Assembly: GCF_008831285.2 (NCBI RefSeq)
Contig: NC_045142.1
Span: 17,731,354-17,795,353 of the forward strand
Reading direction: 5' to 3'
DNA from: Nymphaea colorata
Taxonomy: Eukaryota; Streptophyta; Magnoliopsida; Nymphaeales; Nymphaeaceae
DNA: 64,000 nucleotides
The notes below the pieces were generated by a model. The model was not told the origin of the DNA. It ran no database searches and worked only from the letters and a program-made list of their open reading frames with translations. Below are positions 48,978 to 59,844 of this stretch, piece after piece (position 1 is the first letter of the stretch; each line of letters opens with the position of its first letter). The position numbers and the translations under genes are program-made.

Positions 48978-49140
48978 TTGGGGCGCGTTTGATGCAGCGG
49001 GTGAACCCCGTTTTTTCGGAAAAATTCGTAAGGGCGGGTGAAATTTCACCCGCCCGACGAAGATTGCATCAAACGGGGTGAATTTCACCCTGTTTAACAC
49101 ATAACTCGAGCGGGTGGAATTCCACCCGCTCGACGCCTTA
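48978..49140 (+). repeat. Harbinger-type terminus (L2) with three consecutive palindromes
   Basis: GGGGCGCGTTTGATGCAGCG begins at 48978 and matches the inverted sequence at 55808 (GGCTGCGTTTGATTGCACGG). It is followed by a 24-bp perfect palindrome (49032-49055, centre GTGAAATTTCAC), a 15-nt near palindrome (49076-49090) and a 26-bp perfect palindrome (49107-49132, centre GTGGAATTCCAC). An inverted copy of the terminal word (TGCATCAAACG) lies at 49067-49077. Such structures near a terminus are candidate transposase-binding sites. Confidence 0.7.
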
Positions 49141-51865
49141 CCCCGCGCTCGACACCCTAGCCCCCCCCCCCCCGCCCCCTCCCGACACAACTTCATTTCA
49201 CCCCATCGCCCTCTCCCGTAGCTCTTCCTCGCTCGAAAGACGCTCGAACGGAATCACCGAAGCTCCTCCTCGCTCTGTCGCCTTCCCACCGTTGCAACAG
49301 AGGTCGCTCCAACCGTCGCCGCCTTGACCATCGCCGCTTCTCTACTGGTGATCTCTCCCTAGCTTCTCTCTTGCTCTCTGGTGCCCTCTTATTCTCCCAA
49401 AATAGTGCCCTAATCACAGCCTTCTCAGAAATCTTGTTCTCGCTCGCAGGTTATATGCAATCTCCCTTTCTCTCTTGCTCTCTCATGCCCTTCTTTTCTC
49501 CCTTTGTCTATTGCCCTAATATATTTTGATATGGCATCTTATCGGCAGGGAAGACAGGGCATAGAAGGCTGCATTCTCCGATCGCCGGTCGCTCTGTTGC
49601 TATTGCCCTCGTTTTGTCAACTTCTGGTATATCTCAAATCCCCTAAGTTGCGATATTAGCCTCTGTATAGTGAAGACAGCGACGCTACCTGCACATTCCT
49701 TTTCTACAACATTTGTATATTTTCTGTAAATGTTTTGGATTTGGAATTTGGGGGTTTGCCTGCAATACATCTAACTCCCCACCTACTTCTGAGCCTGCTG
49801 TTGTATTGTTGAAAGAATCCTTTTTCTTTCCGTCATCACTTCTTCACATGGATGAATTTGGGGGAGCGACGCTACCTGCATACTGATGATGCTAGACAAC
49901 AATACACCCATTGAAATGGCATATTTTGTGTTGGCCTTATTAGTTATGCACAAAAACACTGAATCTACTTTATTCAGATTGCACTCATCCGCTACCTGCA
50001 TAATCTCTGCTATTTCACAGAGTGCTATTTCTTTTCCACTTAAGCATGGATCGTTTATATGGCATTATGTACTTCTCATCCTTGATTTTGCTACAGATTC
50101 CGATAATTATACTCATCGGACAATTTCACACTATGCCCAGATTGATATGGCATCTTACAGCATTCTGTTTATATGGCATTAAGTAGGCATATGATAGATT
50201 GAAAATTTTTATCCCATAGCCTAGTGCTGAAGACCAATCTTCCAAATTTCATGAAGGAGAACATAGAACATGGTTCAAGTCGATTGGTTTTATTGTGTAT
50301 ATTTTCTTTCTTCCACATGCACTTCCTTTTCTTGTTATACATGAACCACAATGTTCTTGATTCTGCTTCTTTTCCATACAATGTTCTTCATTCTGCTTCT
50401 TCCCATATTTCATAGGAAATCATCATGGCCAAGAGAAAGGTTGAATCACAACTGCCCACCTTTCAGCCTCAGCCCATGTCATAGTGTCAAACACCTTTGG
50501 GGATTATGACTTTCACTTTCAAGCCCCTATAAAGAGTAGTACATCACCCCATTTATGCAGGTCTCCTAAAAGCCGCAACAATGTAGATAGCTTGATGTTC
50601 ATGTATTCTTTTTATTGACCATGTCATGTATGCCGTAAAGAAGTATTCTTGATTCTGTACCTCACGAAGGGGAGAAGGAGCTAGCTTTGTCCAATTTCAA
50701 TTTTTGTGCGTTTTTATCAACTATGAAGAGTATTACTTAATTGTGATTAGTGCATTCCCAAGCTGTCATTAGCAACTAAATTGTGGGGGTTTGCCTGCAA
50801 TACATCTAACTCCCCATATTGGGTTGTTGTCTTTATTCGTAACACTTGCCATGTGAGACGTTTCTGATTTTCGGTGCTAATTGAGTTAGTCAATTTGTTG
50901 GTTGTCGTTAAAAGACGAAGGTTGCCCAGTCAATTTGTTGGTTGTCGTTAAAAGACGAAGGTTGCCCAGTGAACCATTATTGATGTTCGTACCATGAACA
51001 AGGGAGTTTCCTGTTCTTGCTGTGTTATACAATCTGTGGGTAGCCTCTGGAATGGAATCAATGAACCATAATCCTTTGAAGTTTGGCATTTAATGTTTGT
51101 TATGCTGCATTGCATAGTCTGCAGATGATAGATCATTGATTCGTTATGGATGTATGATGCTTATAGATACATATTCTCAAATTTTTCTAAGGGGTTATAT
51201 ATAAATTTGCAACATATAGATTGCAACAGTAGCCAGATTGGATGAAATCCAGCCTTGTTTTGCTTGAATCAAGCCCATCAGAGGTTACTGATAGTCGTAA
51301 AAAGTTTGTTTTTTAATTTAATTGCTTTAATGCTTTCTAGATTTCATCACTTGTTAGAATTAAATGAACATAGTCACCTTAGCTGATTTCTTGATGATTG
51401 TTTTCCGTTTCACAGTCTTCTTCTGTTTCATGTATACATGCTGTTATGTTATATAATACATGCAGTTAGTTATGTCATAAATGTTATGTACACATGCTAA
51501 ACATTAGATGAGTTGTACAAGTCGTATAAATGCAATTGTGTTGTCAGCCTGTTAGTCTGTCATGTTATATATACTATTATATGTTGTTGTGTCTTTATAT
51601 GTTGCATATATGAAGGTTTCTAATTTGCTTATACTGTTGTTACGTTGTATAATTGTAATGACTGTTTTTCCTTCTGTCATGTCTCTAATATTGTATATGG
51701 ACATTGCCGAAGATTGTTGATTGTAACTATTACTGTTGATTGGTAAGCTTGTGCTATTGTTTTTTAGTTATGACATTATGGGTGATTTGACTGTGCCTCT
51801 ATTTTAGTTGTAATGTTGTTGCGAACTGAAAATGTGTTTCCCTAGTTGTACAAGTTATTATTACC
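49141..51865 (+). other. Leader/promoter side of the Harbinger region
   Basis: 49155-49420 is GC-rich (a 15-base C run at 49162-49176, then CCGTCGCCGCC). The rest to 51865 is AT-rich without coding genes. A 33-bp sequence starting TGGGGGTTTGCCTGCAATAC occurs at 49749-49781 and again at 50784-50816. The word GCTACCTGCA recurs at 49683, 49871 and 49991. The ATG of the transposase gene is at 51866; introns in a long 5' leader are possible. Confidence 0.5.
50887..50966 (+). repeat. 40-bp perfect tandem duplication
   Basis: 'agtcaatttgttggttgtcg' through 'acgaaggttgccc' is repeated twice without gap, apparently exactly. It lies in the non-coding leader of the Harbinger region. Confidence 0.92.
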
Positions 51866-53462
51866 ATGGAAGACAGCGGTCCATCGAGGGAGAACCTTAC
51901 GTGGACATCAGAGCAAATGGACTATTTAGTCCAACTTCTTGTGGAGCAATCCCGCATCCCTGGTATGAAATCTGGTGGAGGATTGAAGTCGAAAGCGTAT
52001 ACAGCAATTGAAAAATGCATGATAGACAAATTTGGTCCAGAATTCAGTAAAAAGAAAATAAAAAACAAATTGAAGTACTCCAAACCAAACTTGACAGTCA
52101 TGAAAGAAATTTTGAATACAAGCGGGTTTGGGTATGACCCAATCAACAAGTGTATTGAGGTCGACCAACAAGTATGGAATGACTATATTCAGGTACGTTA
52201 TAGAGATATTACTATTAGGTTGTGTCTAACATTTCTTTACTACATGTTCATTTGAACACATGGTTGTTTTCAGCAATACCCGAACAGAAAAAAGTACAGA
52301 GGTCCCAAGTTATGGAGATACTTTGATGAGTTCGCCGAGGTCTTCGGCGATTCTCATGCCCTCAATGAACGGAATCGTGCCACGCAGAATACTTTTCAGC
52401 ATTCTGGACAAACAATAAGTAAGTATGTCAGTTGTGTACTACGAGCAATATGTATAATGGGTAAAGATTTTGTCAATCGGCCCAACGATGACGTCCCAAC
52501 TAAAATTCGGAGATCGAAGCGATTCAATCCATATTTCCAGGTATTTTCGAAATTGTAAAGTAAACAAAATGCATCCCACATCCAACATACAACATGACTA
52601 ACTTGCACATATGGATCTAGGATTGTTTAGGAGCAATTGATGGCACTCATGTACCTGCATGGGTCGCAGCATCAGAGCAAGCAAGATTTCGCAATAGAAA
52701 AGGTTATATTTCGCAAAATGTCATGGCTGTAGTTGGATTCGACAATCGATTCCACTACGTTTTGGCAGGATGGGAAGGAAGTGCGACAGACTCAAGGGTA
52801 TTATACAATGCACTTGATCATCCAACGGACCCATTTGTGGTCCCCGAAGGTACGTACTTCAACCAACCAACCCATTACTTTTTCAAAAAAGGTGCAAATG
52901 TTTACGTAATGTGTGTTCAATTGTAGGCAAATACTATCTTGCTGATGGGGGTTATCCGAACATTGTTGGTTTCCTAACACCTTATCGAGGACATCGTTAT
53001 CATATGTCAGAATTTGACACCCCGGGGGCACGCAGACCTAGAACTCCACAAGAATTATTCAACCATAGGCATTCATCACTTCGAAATACAGTAGAAAGAA
53101 CTTTTGGCATGTTGAAAGCACGTTTTCCAATATTGAAAATGCAAGTGCCGTATCCATTCAAAAAACAAGCTCAAATTGTGCTTGCTACATGTGTATTGCA
53201 CAACTTCATACTTGACCACAATCCAAATGCCGAACAATTTGGTGATGAGGACGCACCTACAATTGATAATTCTGTCGTAAGCGAACCGGAAATTGCAAGC
53301 CAAACACACCAGCGGGGAAGCAACAATCCCTTGAGAACAACTATAACAAATCAAATGTTTGCAGATTATCAATTGAATAGTAAGTTTATTTTATCTATCT
53401 TTACCATTGTTGCATGTAGTTGTTTAACATTTGTTTTGTTTTCGACAGGACAACGAAGATGA
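51866..53462 (+). CDS. PIF/Harbinger Myb/SANT-transposase fusion protein, apparently intact
   Basis: Five exons: 51866-52192, 52274-52540, 52621-52849, 52927-53379 and 53449-53462. All introns are GT-AG and 69-86 bp, phases agree, and the product is 429 residues. Residues 1 to about 145 form a Myb/SANT-like domain (NLTWTSEQMDYLVQLLVEQS ... VWNDYIQ, then KKYRGPKLWRYFDEFAEVFG). From about 148 the frame becomes Harbinger transposase (NTFQHSGQTIS), with DDE residues D205 (GAIDGTH), D281 (YYLADGGYP) and E331 (RNTVERTFGMLKARFPIL), and CVLHNFILDH near 363. In known PIF/Harbinger elements these are two proteins, and the transposase has an N-terminal helix-turn-helix segment; here that segment is absent and the Myb part joins directly within exon 2. 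No stop or frameshift was found. An active or recently active source is plausible. Confidence 0.85.
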
Positions 53463-53785
53463 TTCCTCGTCAAAAGTACTATGTCGTCTTCGAAGGCAGG
53501 TCACGAGGAATATACAACAGTTGGGAGCAGTGCCAACCATTAGTGTATCGCTACAAGGGCGCCCTGTTCAGATCATTTCATACCTATGAAGCAGCTCAAT
53601 ATCACATGAATGAATATCTGCACAACAAATACGGTGTGCAATTTTGTAAGCCATTGGATATTGTCGATGTCAACGCAACAGTAGAGGAAGATGTGATGAA
53701 GATAAATGGACGGATCTACATTCCACTTTTCTGCATTGCTTTTTTTGTTACTACTTGTTTTCTTTGTTGGATCTGTACTCGTTAA
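53459..53785 (+). CDS. RNase H1 N-terminal (hybrid-binding/viroplasmin-like) domain protein with C-terminal membrane segment
   Basis: 108 residues from the ATG at 53459, which overlaps the transposase stop (ATGA). Residues 6-54 fit the RNase H1 N-terminal hybrid-binding domain, the same fold as the caulimovirus viroplasmin domain: YYVVFEGRSRGIYNSWEQCQ, then YKGALFRSFHTYEAA. The G-x-x-x-G-I-Y-x-x-W-x-x-C, Y-K-G-A and F-x-S-F core is present, so RNA/DNA-hybrid or double-stranded RNA binding is possible. There is no RNase H catalytic domain. Residues 86-106 (YIPLFCIAFFVTTCFLCWIC) are strongly hydrophobic, a likely membrane anchor. An upstream ATG (53420) would add 13 residues read through the last transposase intron. 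How it is translated is unclear: a separate transcript, alternative splicing or reinitiation. Function unknown. Confidence 0.75.
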   Translation: MIPRQKYYVVFEGRSRGIYNSWEQCQPLVYRYKGALFRSFHTYEAAQYHMNEYLHNKYGVQFCKPLDIVDVNATVEEDVMKINGRIYIPLFCIAFFVTTCFLCWICTR

Positions 53786-54104
53786 ACTTATGTACTAAAT
53801 GTCACACATATGTTATTTGGTGACTGCTTTAAACTTTATTGGATCTGTACTCGTTAAACTTTCATACAGGTTGTAGTCGTTAAACTTTTGTACTGGATGG
53901 GACAACAAGTTGTGGTGAATGTTTTTAATTATAGGTTCCAGTGTTGGATGAATATCAGTTAATCATTGTCAGGTTGATTACTTGTTTATAGGCTGGATTT
54001 CCATTACATTGATTGCGCATGTTCATGATTTTTTCCCAATATTCTTGAAGGCCGCAATGTTGTCATATAATTTATTTCATTTCTGTCATGTTAAATTATC
54101 TATC

Positions 54105-54311
54105 ATATGCATCAAACATGATTAAATTTACCAGGTTAAATTTGTCATTATGCATCAAACACGGTTAAAATTAACAGGTTAAATTCTTCCAGTGAATCAA
54201 ACATGACATCAAATCGGAAGAGGGTTAAATTTCATCCTGTTTTTTTTTTCAGAAAAATTTGCCAGGAAAATTTACCACGTTAATTTCTTCCCTGTGCATC
54301 AAACGCACCCT
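54105..54311 (-). repeat. Right terminus of the Harbinger element (R1)
   Basis: Inverted, it begins GGGTGCGTTTGATGCACAGG at 54311 and runs through AACAGGATGAAATTTAACCC and CACTGGAAGAATTTAACCTG to repeats of GTTTGATGCA. 54146-54240 pairs with the left arm at 48760-48885. It lies 0.5 kb behind the accessory ORF, so it is the best candidate for the right end of the coding element. Confidence 0.75.
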
Positions 54312-55300
54312 TGTTGATGCAACATTCATTACACTTTAGTTGAATAGGATAGCGCATTGCTTTTGCCCTTCTATCACAGTTTTCCACGGAAGTCTTCCTG
54401 ATCATTTTTATCCTTCTTTGTCTTCATAGTATGACATACAGAAACTAATATGCTCTTGTTTTGCAGGTTAGACAGCTCCATGACTAAGTCCAAGTGGGGG
54501 ACACATGTTGCTTGCCATTGTCTAATGAAGCACTAGCGTGCAGTGAAGAAGCAACTAAACTGAACGTGAACTAGAAAAGCATGATAAGCCACACATATGC
54601 TAGCAACTGAACCTTCCCCTTTCCAGTATAGCAAGAAACTTGCACAAAATGCAGAGGCGCAAGGTGCTTGTGATGTGCCACATGCACATGCTTTCAAACA
54701 TACATGTGACATAAGTCAAGCATGGACCACTAATTATCAAAGAACAAATCAGTAAGCTGGTTTGCCTTTTTATAAGGATTTTCTTGAAATGGTGACATCT
54801 TCTGTAAAAAGGACATTCATTTGGTGTTTGAAGGACACAGACAAGATGATTTTAAAGCAAATCATAAAAATTTTTACAGGAATACCAGGTGAGATCAGAA
54901 TATAATAATCTCATGAAGCATGAGGAATTTCTTCAATCATTCCAAGTAGAACATTGGAGATGAAGCTTGAACATCCAAGGTATGCTCAGAGGAAGCAGAA
55001 AACAGATGCTACAGAAATGTGCCTAATTTCTAAAACAGGAAACATAGTATAATCATATTGGAAGAGGAAAGCTTTCTGTTTTTCCCTAGAAAGCAGGGAT
55101 CGTCTTAAATTGCGAGGCCCTTACATCAGCAAAATCAACATTAACTAGACCAGGGATCTGCAAAGACGATCCCTGCTTTCAAGATGATCTCTCGATACAT
55201 CAACTCATACATCCATAGAAGCAAGAAGGGAAAAAAGGAGAATCGTGAGAGGCATACCTGAGTAAAGCAACAGCCAAAACGTAGAAAACCCCAAATTTCC
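54312..55300. other. Sequence between the two Harbinger-type right ends
   Basis: No gene recognised. Contains a 16-bp perfect inverted repeat, GAAAGCAGGGATCGTC at 55089-55104 and its complement at 55165-55180, separated by 60 bases. Confidence 0.55.
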
Positions 55301-55690
55301 TGTTGAAGATGGTGAGTAAAGCAACTGAACCAAGAGAGAGATGGGTTATTGATAGAACGTGTGTGTGGGAGAGCGACAGAGAGAAGCAGAGGGCTCACCT
55401 GGGGCTGCAAGCGGGCGACGTTGGGAAAGGAGGGAGCAAGACACCAGCGAGAGAGGAAGGAGGGAGCGAGAGAGCAACGACAGAGGAAAGAGGGAGTGAC
55501 GTTGGGGAAAGAGGAGAGTAAAGAGGGAGCGGGAGAGGCCAGGAGCGACAGAGCAGCAGAGAGGAGAGGAGCAACAGAGCAGCGAAAGAGGAGAGGAAGG
55601 AAAGAGCGAGTCGAGAGAGCGAAAGAACCAGGCGGAGAGGAAAACGGAGAGAAAAGGAGGTGAACGAGAGCCCTAACGGCTCAAATTTTT
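55300..55690. other. Purine-rich, gene-leader-like segment
   Basis: Strongly A/G-rich on plus (thus CT-rich on minus), GC about half. On the minus strand it resembles a CT-rich 5' leader followed by a donor-like CAG|GTGAGC near 55400. The 104-codon plus-strand frame (Arg/Glu/Gly-rich) is a composition artefact. It may be captured host 5' sequence, as in the 12.2-13.6 kb insertion. Confidence 0.35.
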
Positions 55691-55698
55691 ATCCGCGG

Positions 55699-55808
55699 AA
55701 AAAAGTCGGAGGTCCGACCTCCGACTTTTTTTCGGGTTAAATTTAACCTCTTCGTACCTTTTTTTCGCGTGAATTTTTTCATTTTTTCCCGTGCAATCAA
55801 ACGCAGCC
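55699..55808 (-). repeat. Second Harbinger-type right terminus (R2) with palindrome
   Basis: Inverted, it starts GGCTGCGTTTGATTGCACGG at 55808. A 33-nt palindrome with one unpaired central C (55699-55731, arms ending GTCGGAGGTC/GACCTCCGAC) lies 75 bp inside. It pairs by sequence with L2 at 48978. Confidence 0.65.
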
Positions 55809-57590
55809 TAAGGTTAGCCAGAAGTTCACCAGGACTTCACTAGTATGAGAGGCTTTGAATATTGGGTTCTTAGCCTTCTTCAGCTTGAAGCCAAAAGTTG
55901 CTAAAAAATGAATCGGTTTTGGTGAAAATCCAATGCATTAGTCGAATCAAATCAGAAATCAGAATGTTTTCTCAATTGGTGAAAACCTGTTTCTATATTT
56001 TTAATGAAAATGAAAAGGACAACGATATTAATTTATTTTAAATTACTTTTTACTTTTATTTTTTACTATATATTTTAAAATATACGCCCATATAACAATT
56101 TTTCACACGTATTCATAAACGATTCAACTGAATCTCAAAGGGGGGATCTGATGGCCTTGAAAAAAAAAAAATCAGGTGGGTCTTTCCAAGGAAAGTGTCT
56201 CAGAATAAAGAAAGTGGAACTTAAAAACTGAGAAGTGAAAGTGTGGAAAACCCGTATTTGCAATTTGAAATGGTAAAATTAAGGTTTAAAGATTTTTCAT
56301 TAGTAAGGGAATAAAAATTTCCAAGAATCTAGCTATCGAACACACCTCAAACCAGTCAATTAATTTAAGGAATAAGATTAGATTTCCCATCAATTTTTGC
56401 AATAGAAATGCGGAAAAGTAATGCATCTACTACCTCTGCAGCAAGAGAAAGAGAAAGGCGCCATGTTGGAAAAGAGGAGTACGTGCCAGAGTTCAGAGCT
56501 AAGTGAGCCATGGCACGTACCCTGCTTCTCCAACGCGATACTTCCTCCCTTCACTCACCTACTGCTCTTCCAGCACCAGTTGCAGATCTACGATCTCCAT
56601 CGCCATGATCACATGGTTACAGTTGCAGCAAACTCAGCCTTATATAAGAGAGCTAAACAAAGAGAAAAAGATCTAGAGACAGAGACAGATTATGTTAATT
56701 ATGATATAATTCTTGCATTTTTTTTGTCTTATTTCTTAATTTCACCCTTGTAAGGCTATTAAATAATATCGTCTTTATAAACATTGAAATAAAAGTTTTT
56801 TTTTTTTTTAATGCTAAAGTGAATCTTTCATCTCTGATAGTTAACACAACATCTGACAGATTAAATATGAAATTGAAATATAATTTGTATCGGGTCTCAA
56901 GAACACTTAACTGTTGATGGTATCTTGGTCATTTCAGCCCCTTGATAGTTGCTAATGTAGATAAGGCTAACTTAATTATCGGATAAGCTCTTCATATAAT
57001 ATACAGACCGTTGAATAAAATACAAAGGCTTTTAACTTGACTATGAAATGTAAATTCTTCGGCTTCATCGACGATGAATCTATGTAAATAAAGAAAGGAG
57101 TTTAACTATTAAGTTTTGTAGCATTTTTTCTGTTTGCTACTCTTGGTGAGGATATAAATGAATCCGATACGGCGGATTACAACTGAATTTCGAATTGATA
57201 TAGCAAGATGTTGTCAGATTCTTAAACAGATTTCGATCTAGTATGCCGTTTCATAACCCGATTACCTTTGATCGGATAAAGATCCATCCTGATTGTATAT
57301 AAATGCCGGATCTTATGCAACTCTGGTTCGAATTCAGTTGTAAAAAGAGGGTTTATGTCTGAAATTAACTGCAAGGTTCCAGTAGTCGAATTTGGTAAAG
57401 ATTGGATCTATTGATTTGGATTCAGTTGTAAAAACAGGGTTCAGGTTTGACATTAACTGCAAAATTCCAATAGTCGAATTTGGTAAAGATTGGATCTATC
57501 TTGAATTTAAACCATCTATACTGTTGAGAACATAGCTATACTGTTACGATTAGGAACATAGATTCCAATGAATTAAAAACTGTTTTACTT
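55809..57590. other. Gene-free DNA
   Basis: AT-rich. A near-repeat of about 60 bp occurs at 57340-57430 and 57410-57500 ('tcagttgtaaaaa', 'cagggttcaggtttgacatt', 'attggatctat'). The 110-codon frame at 56421-56753 shows no known motif and I do not call it a gene. Confidence 0.5.
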
Positions 57591-57594
57591 TTTT

Positions 57595-57768
57595 GGGCAA
57601 GCAGAAAGTTAACAACCTACTACCCAGAAAACAAGTCTAAAGCCCTAAGTACACATTTCAATGGGTGTCGTGATCCTACCATTTGTAGTCCTGAGAGACT
57701 AACACCTATGGGAATCAAACTGACAGCATGCCGCCTATCTGACCAACTAAAATGCTCTCCATGAGGCA
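57595..57768 (-). mobile_element. tRNA-derived SINE, copy 1
   Basis: On the minus strand, the head GGAGAGCATTTTAGTTGGTC resembles a pol III A box region and GTCAGTTTGATTCCCATAGG a B box; then comes CTCAGGACTACAAATGGTAG, shared with the copy at 61950-62136. That is the layout of plant tRNA-related SINEs. The 3' end and target duplication are not resolved. Confidence 0.55.
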
Positions 57769-59185
57769 ATTATGAATGTAGCTTAGTCTTTAACTTTTTC
57801 TTGTCTATAGTTTTTTTTTCAGATAGTGCAACACAAAGTTGAAAGAACAACATAACCCTAAATGGGTGTTTGATAAAATGAACATCATGTTATTTAATAA
57901 TGTGTTTCTAGTATATATATGTTCTAGTAACACCATGTTCTTCTTATAAAAAACATTGTATAATTATTATTAGAATTTAATTGTTGGTTTTAAAACGATA
58001 TCTACAATCAAACCATGCTTCCCGAAATAAAACGCAAGTATTTCCTGAATAATGTTCCAAAAACACAATGTTCTTCTTACTAAATGCCCGGTAAGATGCC
58101 GGCAAACACCAGAAGTACGGATTCATCCCCTTTAGGAGGCCGATGGATCCGTGTGGGCCTTATTTGATCTTATCTGTTTCCTTTCTCCCACTTCCACAAG
58201 ATGAATGAATCGTACTTTGCTTTCTATTTTCACTAATAGGACATTGTTGACTGTCTTCTATTTAAATGGATCTTTACTTAAGTTGGATATGGAGTATTTA
58301 ACACGGCGTTGGAAGTATGGTGGACTTCAGCTTTTGAACATTGATTGGTGCAACACACATGCTATGTTCATATTGGATCTATATTAGATATGATCCCCAA
58401 CTATTACTCCAACAACGTGCTTTGGTTATTTTAGTATAACTTGGACATATACGGAAGCAGGATCCAAAATCCAAGATTCTCAAATCCATCTTTCCACTTC
58501 AGACATTATTAAAGTAGACATCCATCGATATCTTGGGTCCTTAGTAGGTTTAATTTTTGTTATATATATATATATGAGTAATTGGTAGATAAGAGATAAA
58601 AACAAGACCTTTTAAATTAACGCTAAAAAATGTTTTCAACAAAATGTGAACTTTCTAATGTTTTTATAAACACTAATTTAATATAACCGTTGCTTTAGTT
58701 AAAGTCATTTTTGTAAAAGTAATTGATTTTTATAGTATCAAAATTTTGATGGTATAAGAGCGCTTCATGTTTTTTTGTCCATTAAAAAGGCATTATTTAA
58801 GCAAGAAAATGACTAACTTACCATATGTTTCCTTAAGCTAGCAGACATGCCTCATAGAATTATGCACTGCTAAATAACATCATTCCCTGCTTCGTAACCA
58901 ATACATGCTCAGCTTTGCGTATTAATGAATGCATCTATATATAAATATTCTATTTCACATACAAATACATTCATGTGTCAATGTATACATTTAAACACAA
59001 CAATATACATGAACTACATGTTGCACTTAAGTCTAAATATTCTCATATTGTTTTCCCATAGGCATAATCTCTTACAGCCAAACGGCCTCATTGCATAATA
59101 ACACTATCAACATAATCATATATATTCTATCATGCAAGTACTCGGATCTCTACACATGCATCGTTACATATATTCATTTGCATAA
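57769..59185. other. Gene-free AT-rich DNA
   Basis: TA microsatellite at 58561-58575 and many 'acatatacat'-type words. No supported gene. Confidence 0.55.
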
Positions 59186-59189
59186 CTAT

Positions 59190-59808
59190 ATATATATATA
59201 TATACATGAACTACATGTTTTACTGATTGGTGAATATCCCATACCTGAAAAATGTAAGGTCTACTCACTCGATTTGTCTATGGATCTGTATATTTCAACA
59301 GCAGTTCACCAATACTCTAGTTTACAATAGTTGCCGCATTGTTTCTCTCTCTACACCTATGTGACAAATGAATGTGTATGTATTTATGATCATCATTTAA
59401 AGCTGCATAGATGTCCAAGCATAGGCCAGTTTCTGTTTTTAAATACATACTTGAGAAATTGATAGACATAGGTATATATATATATATATAATACATGAAC
59501 TACATGTTTTACCGATGAGTGGATATACCATAGTTGAAAAAGTACATGAACTATATGTTTCACTCATTGGTGAATATCTCATACCTGAAAAATGTAAGGT
59601 CTACTCACTCGATTTGTCTATGGATCTGTGTATTTCAAAAGCAGTTCACCAATACTCTAGTTTACAACAGTTGCCGCATTGTGCTCCCTCTATACCTATG
59701 TGACAAATGTATATGTATCTATTTATGATCATCATTTAAAGCTGCATAGATGTCCAAGCATGGGCCGGTTTCTGTTTTTAAATATATACTTGAGAAATTG
59801 ATAGACAG

Positions 59809-59844
<36 letters not shown>

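Noticed and set aside
53380-53458. Alternative acceptor (ending at 53458) joining the transposase to the accessory ORF
   Set aside because: It would shift the reading frame and not read the hybrid-binding domain; the 53448 acceptor gives a short normal transposase end instead.
55303-55663. Arg/Glu/Gly-rich frames
   Set aside because: Purine-rich composition alone removes stop codons; no domain and no splice context.
56421-56753. 110-codon frame with a nearby TATATAAG
   Set aside because: No recognisable motif, the TATA-like word lies inside the frame rather than upstream, and codon use is unremarkable.
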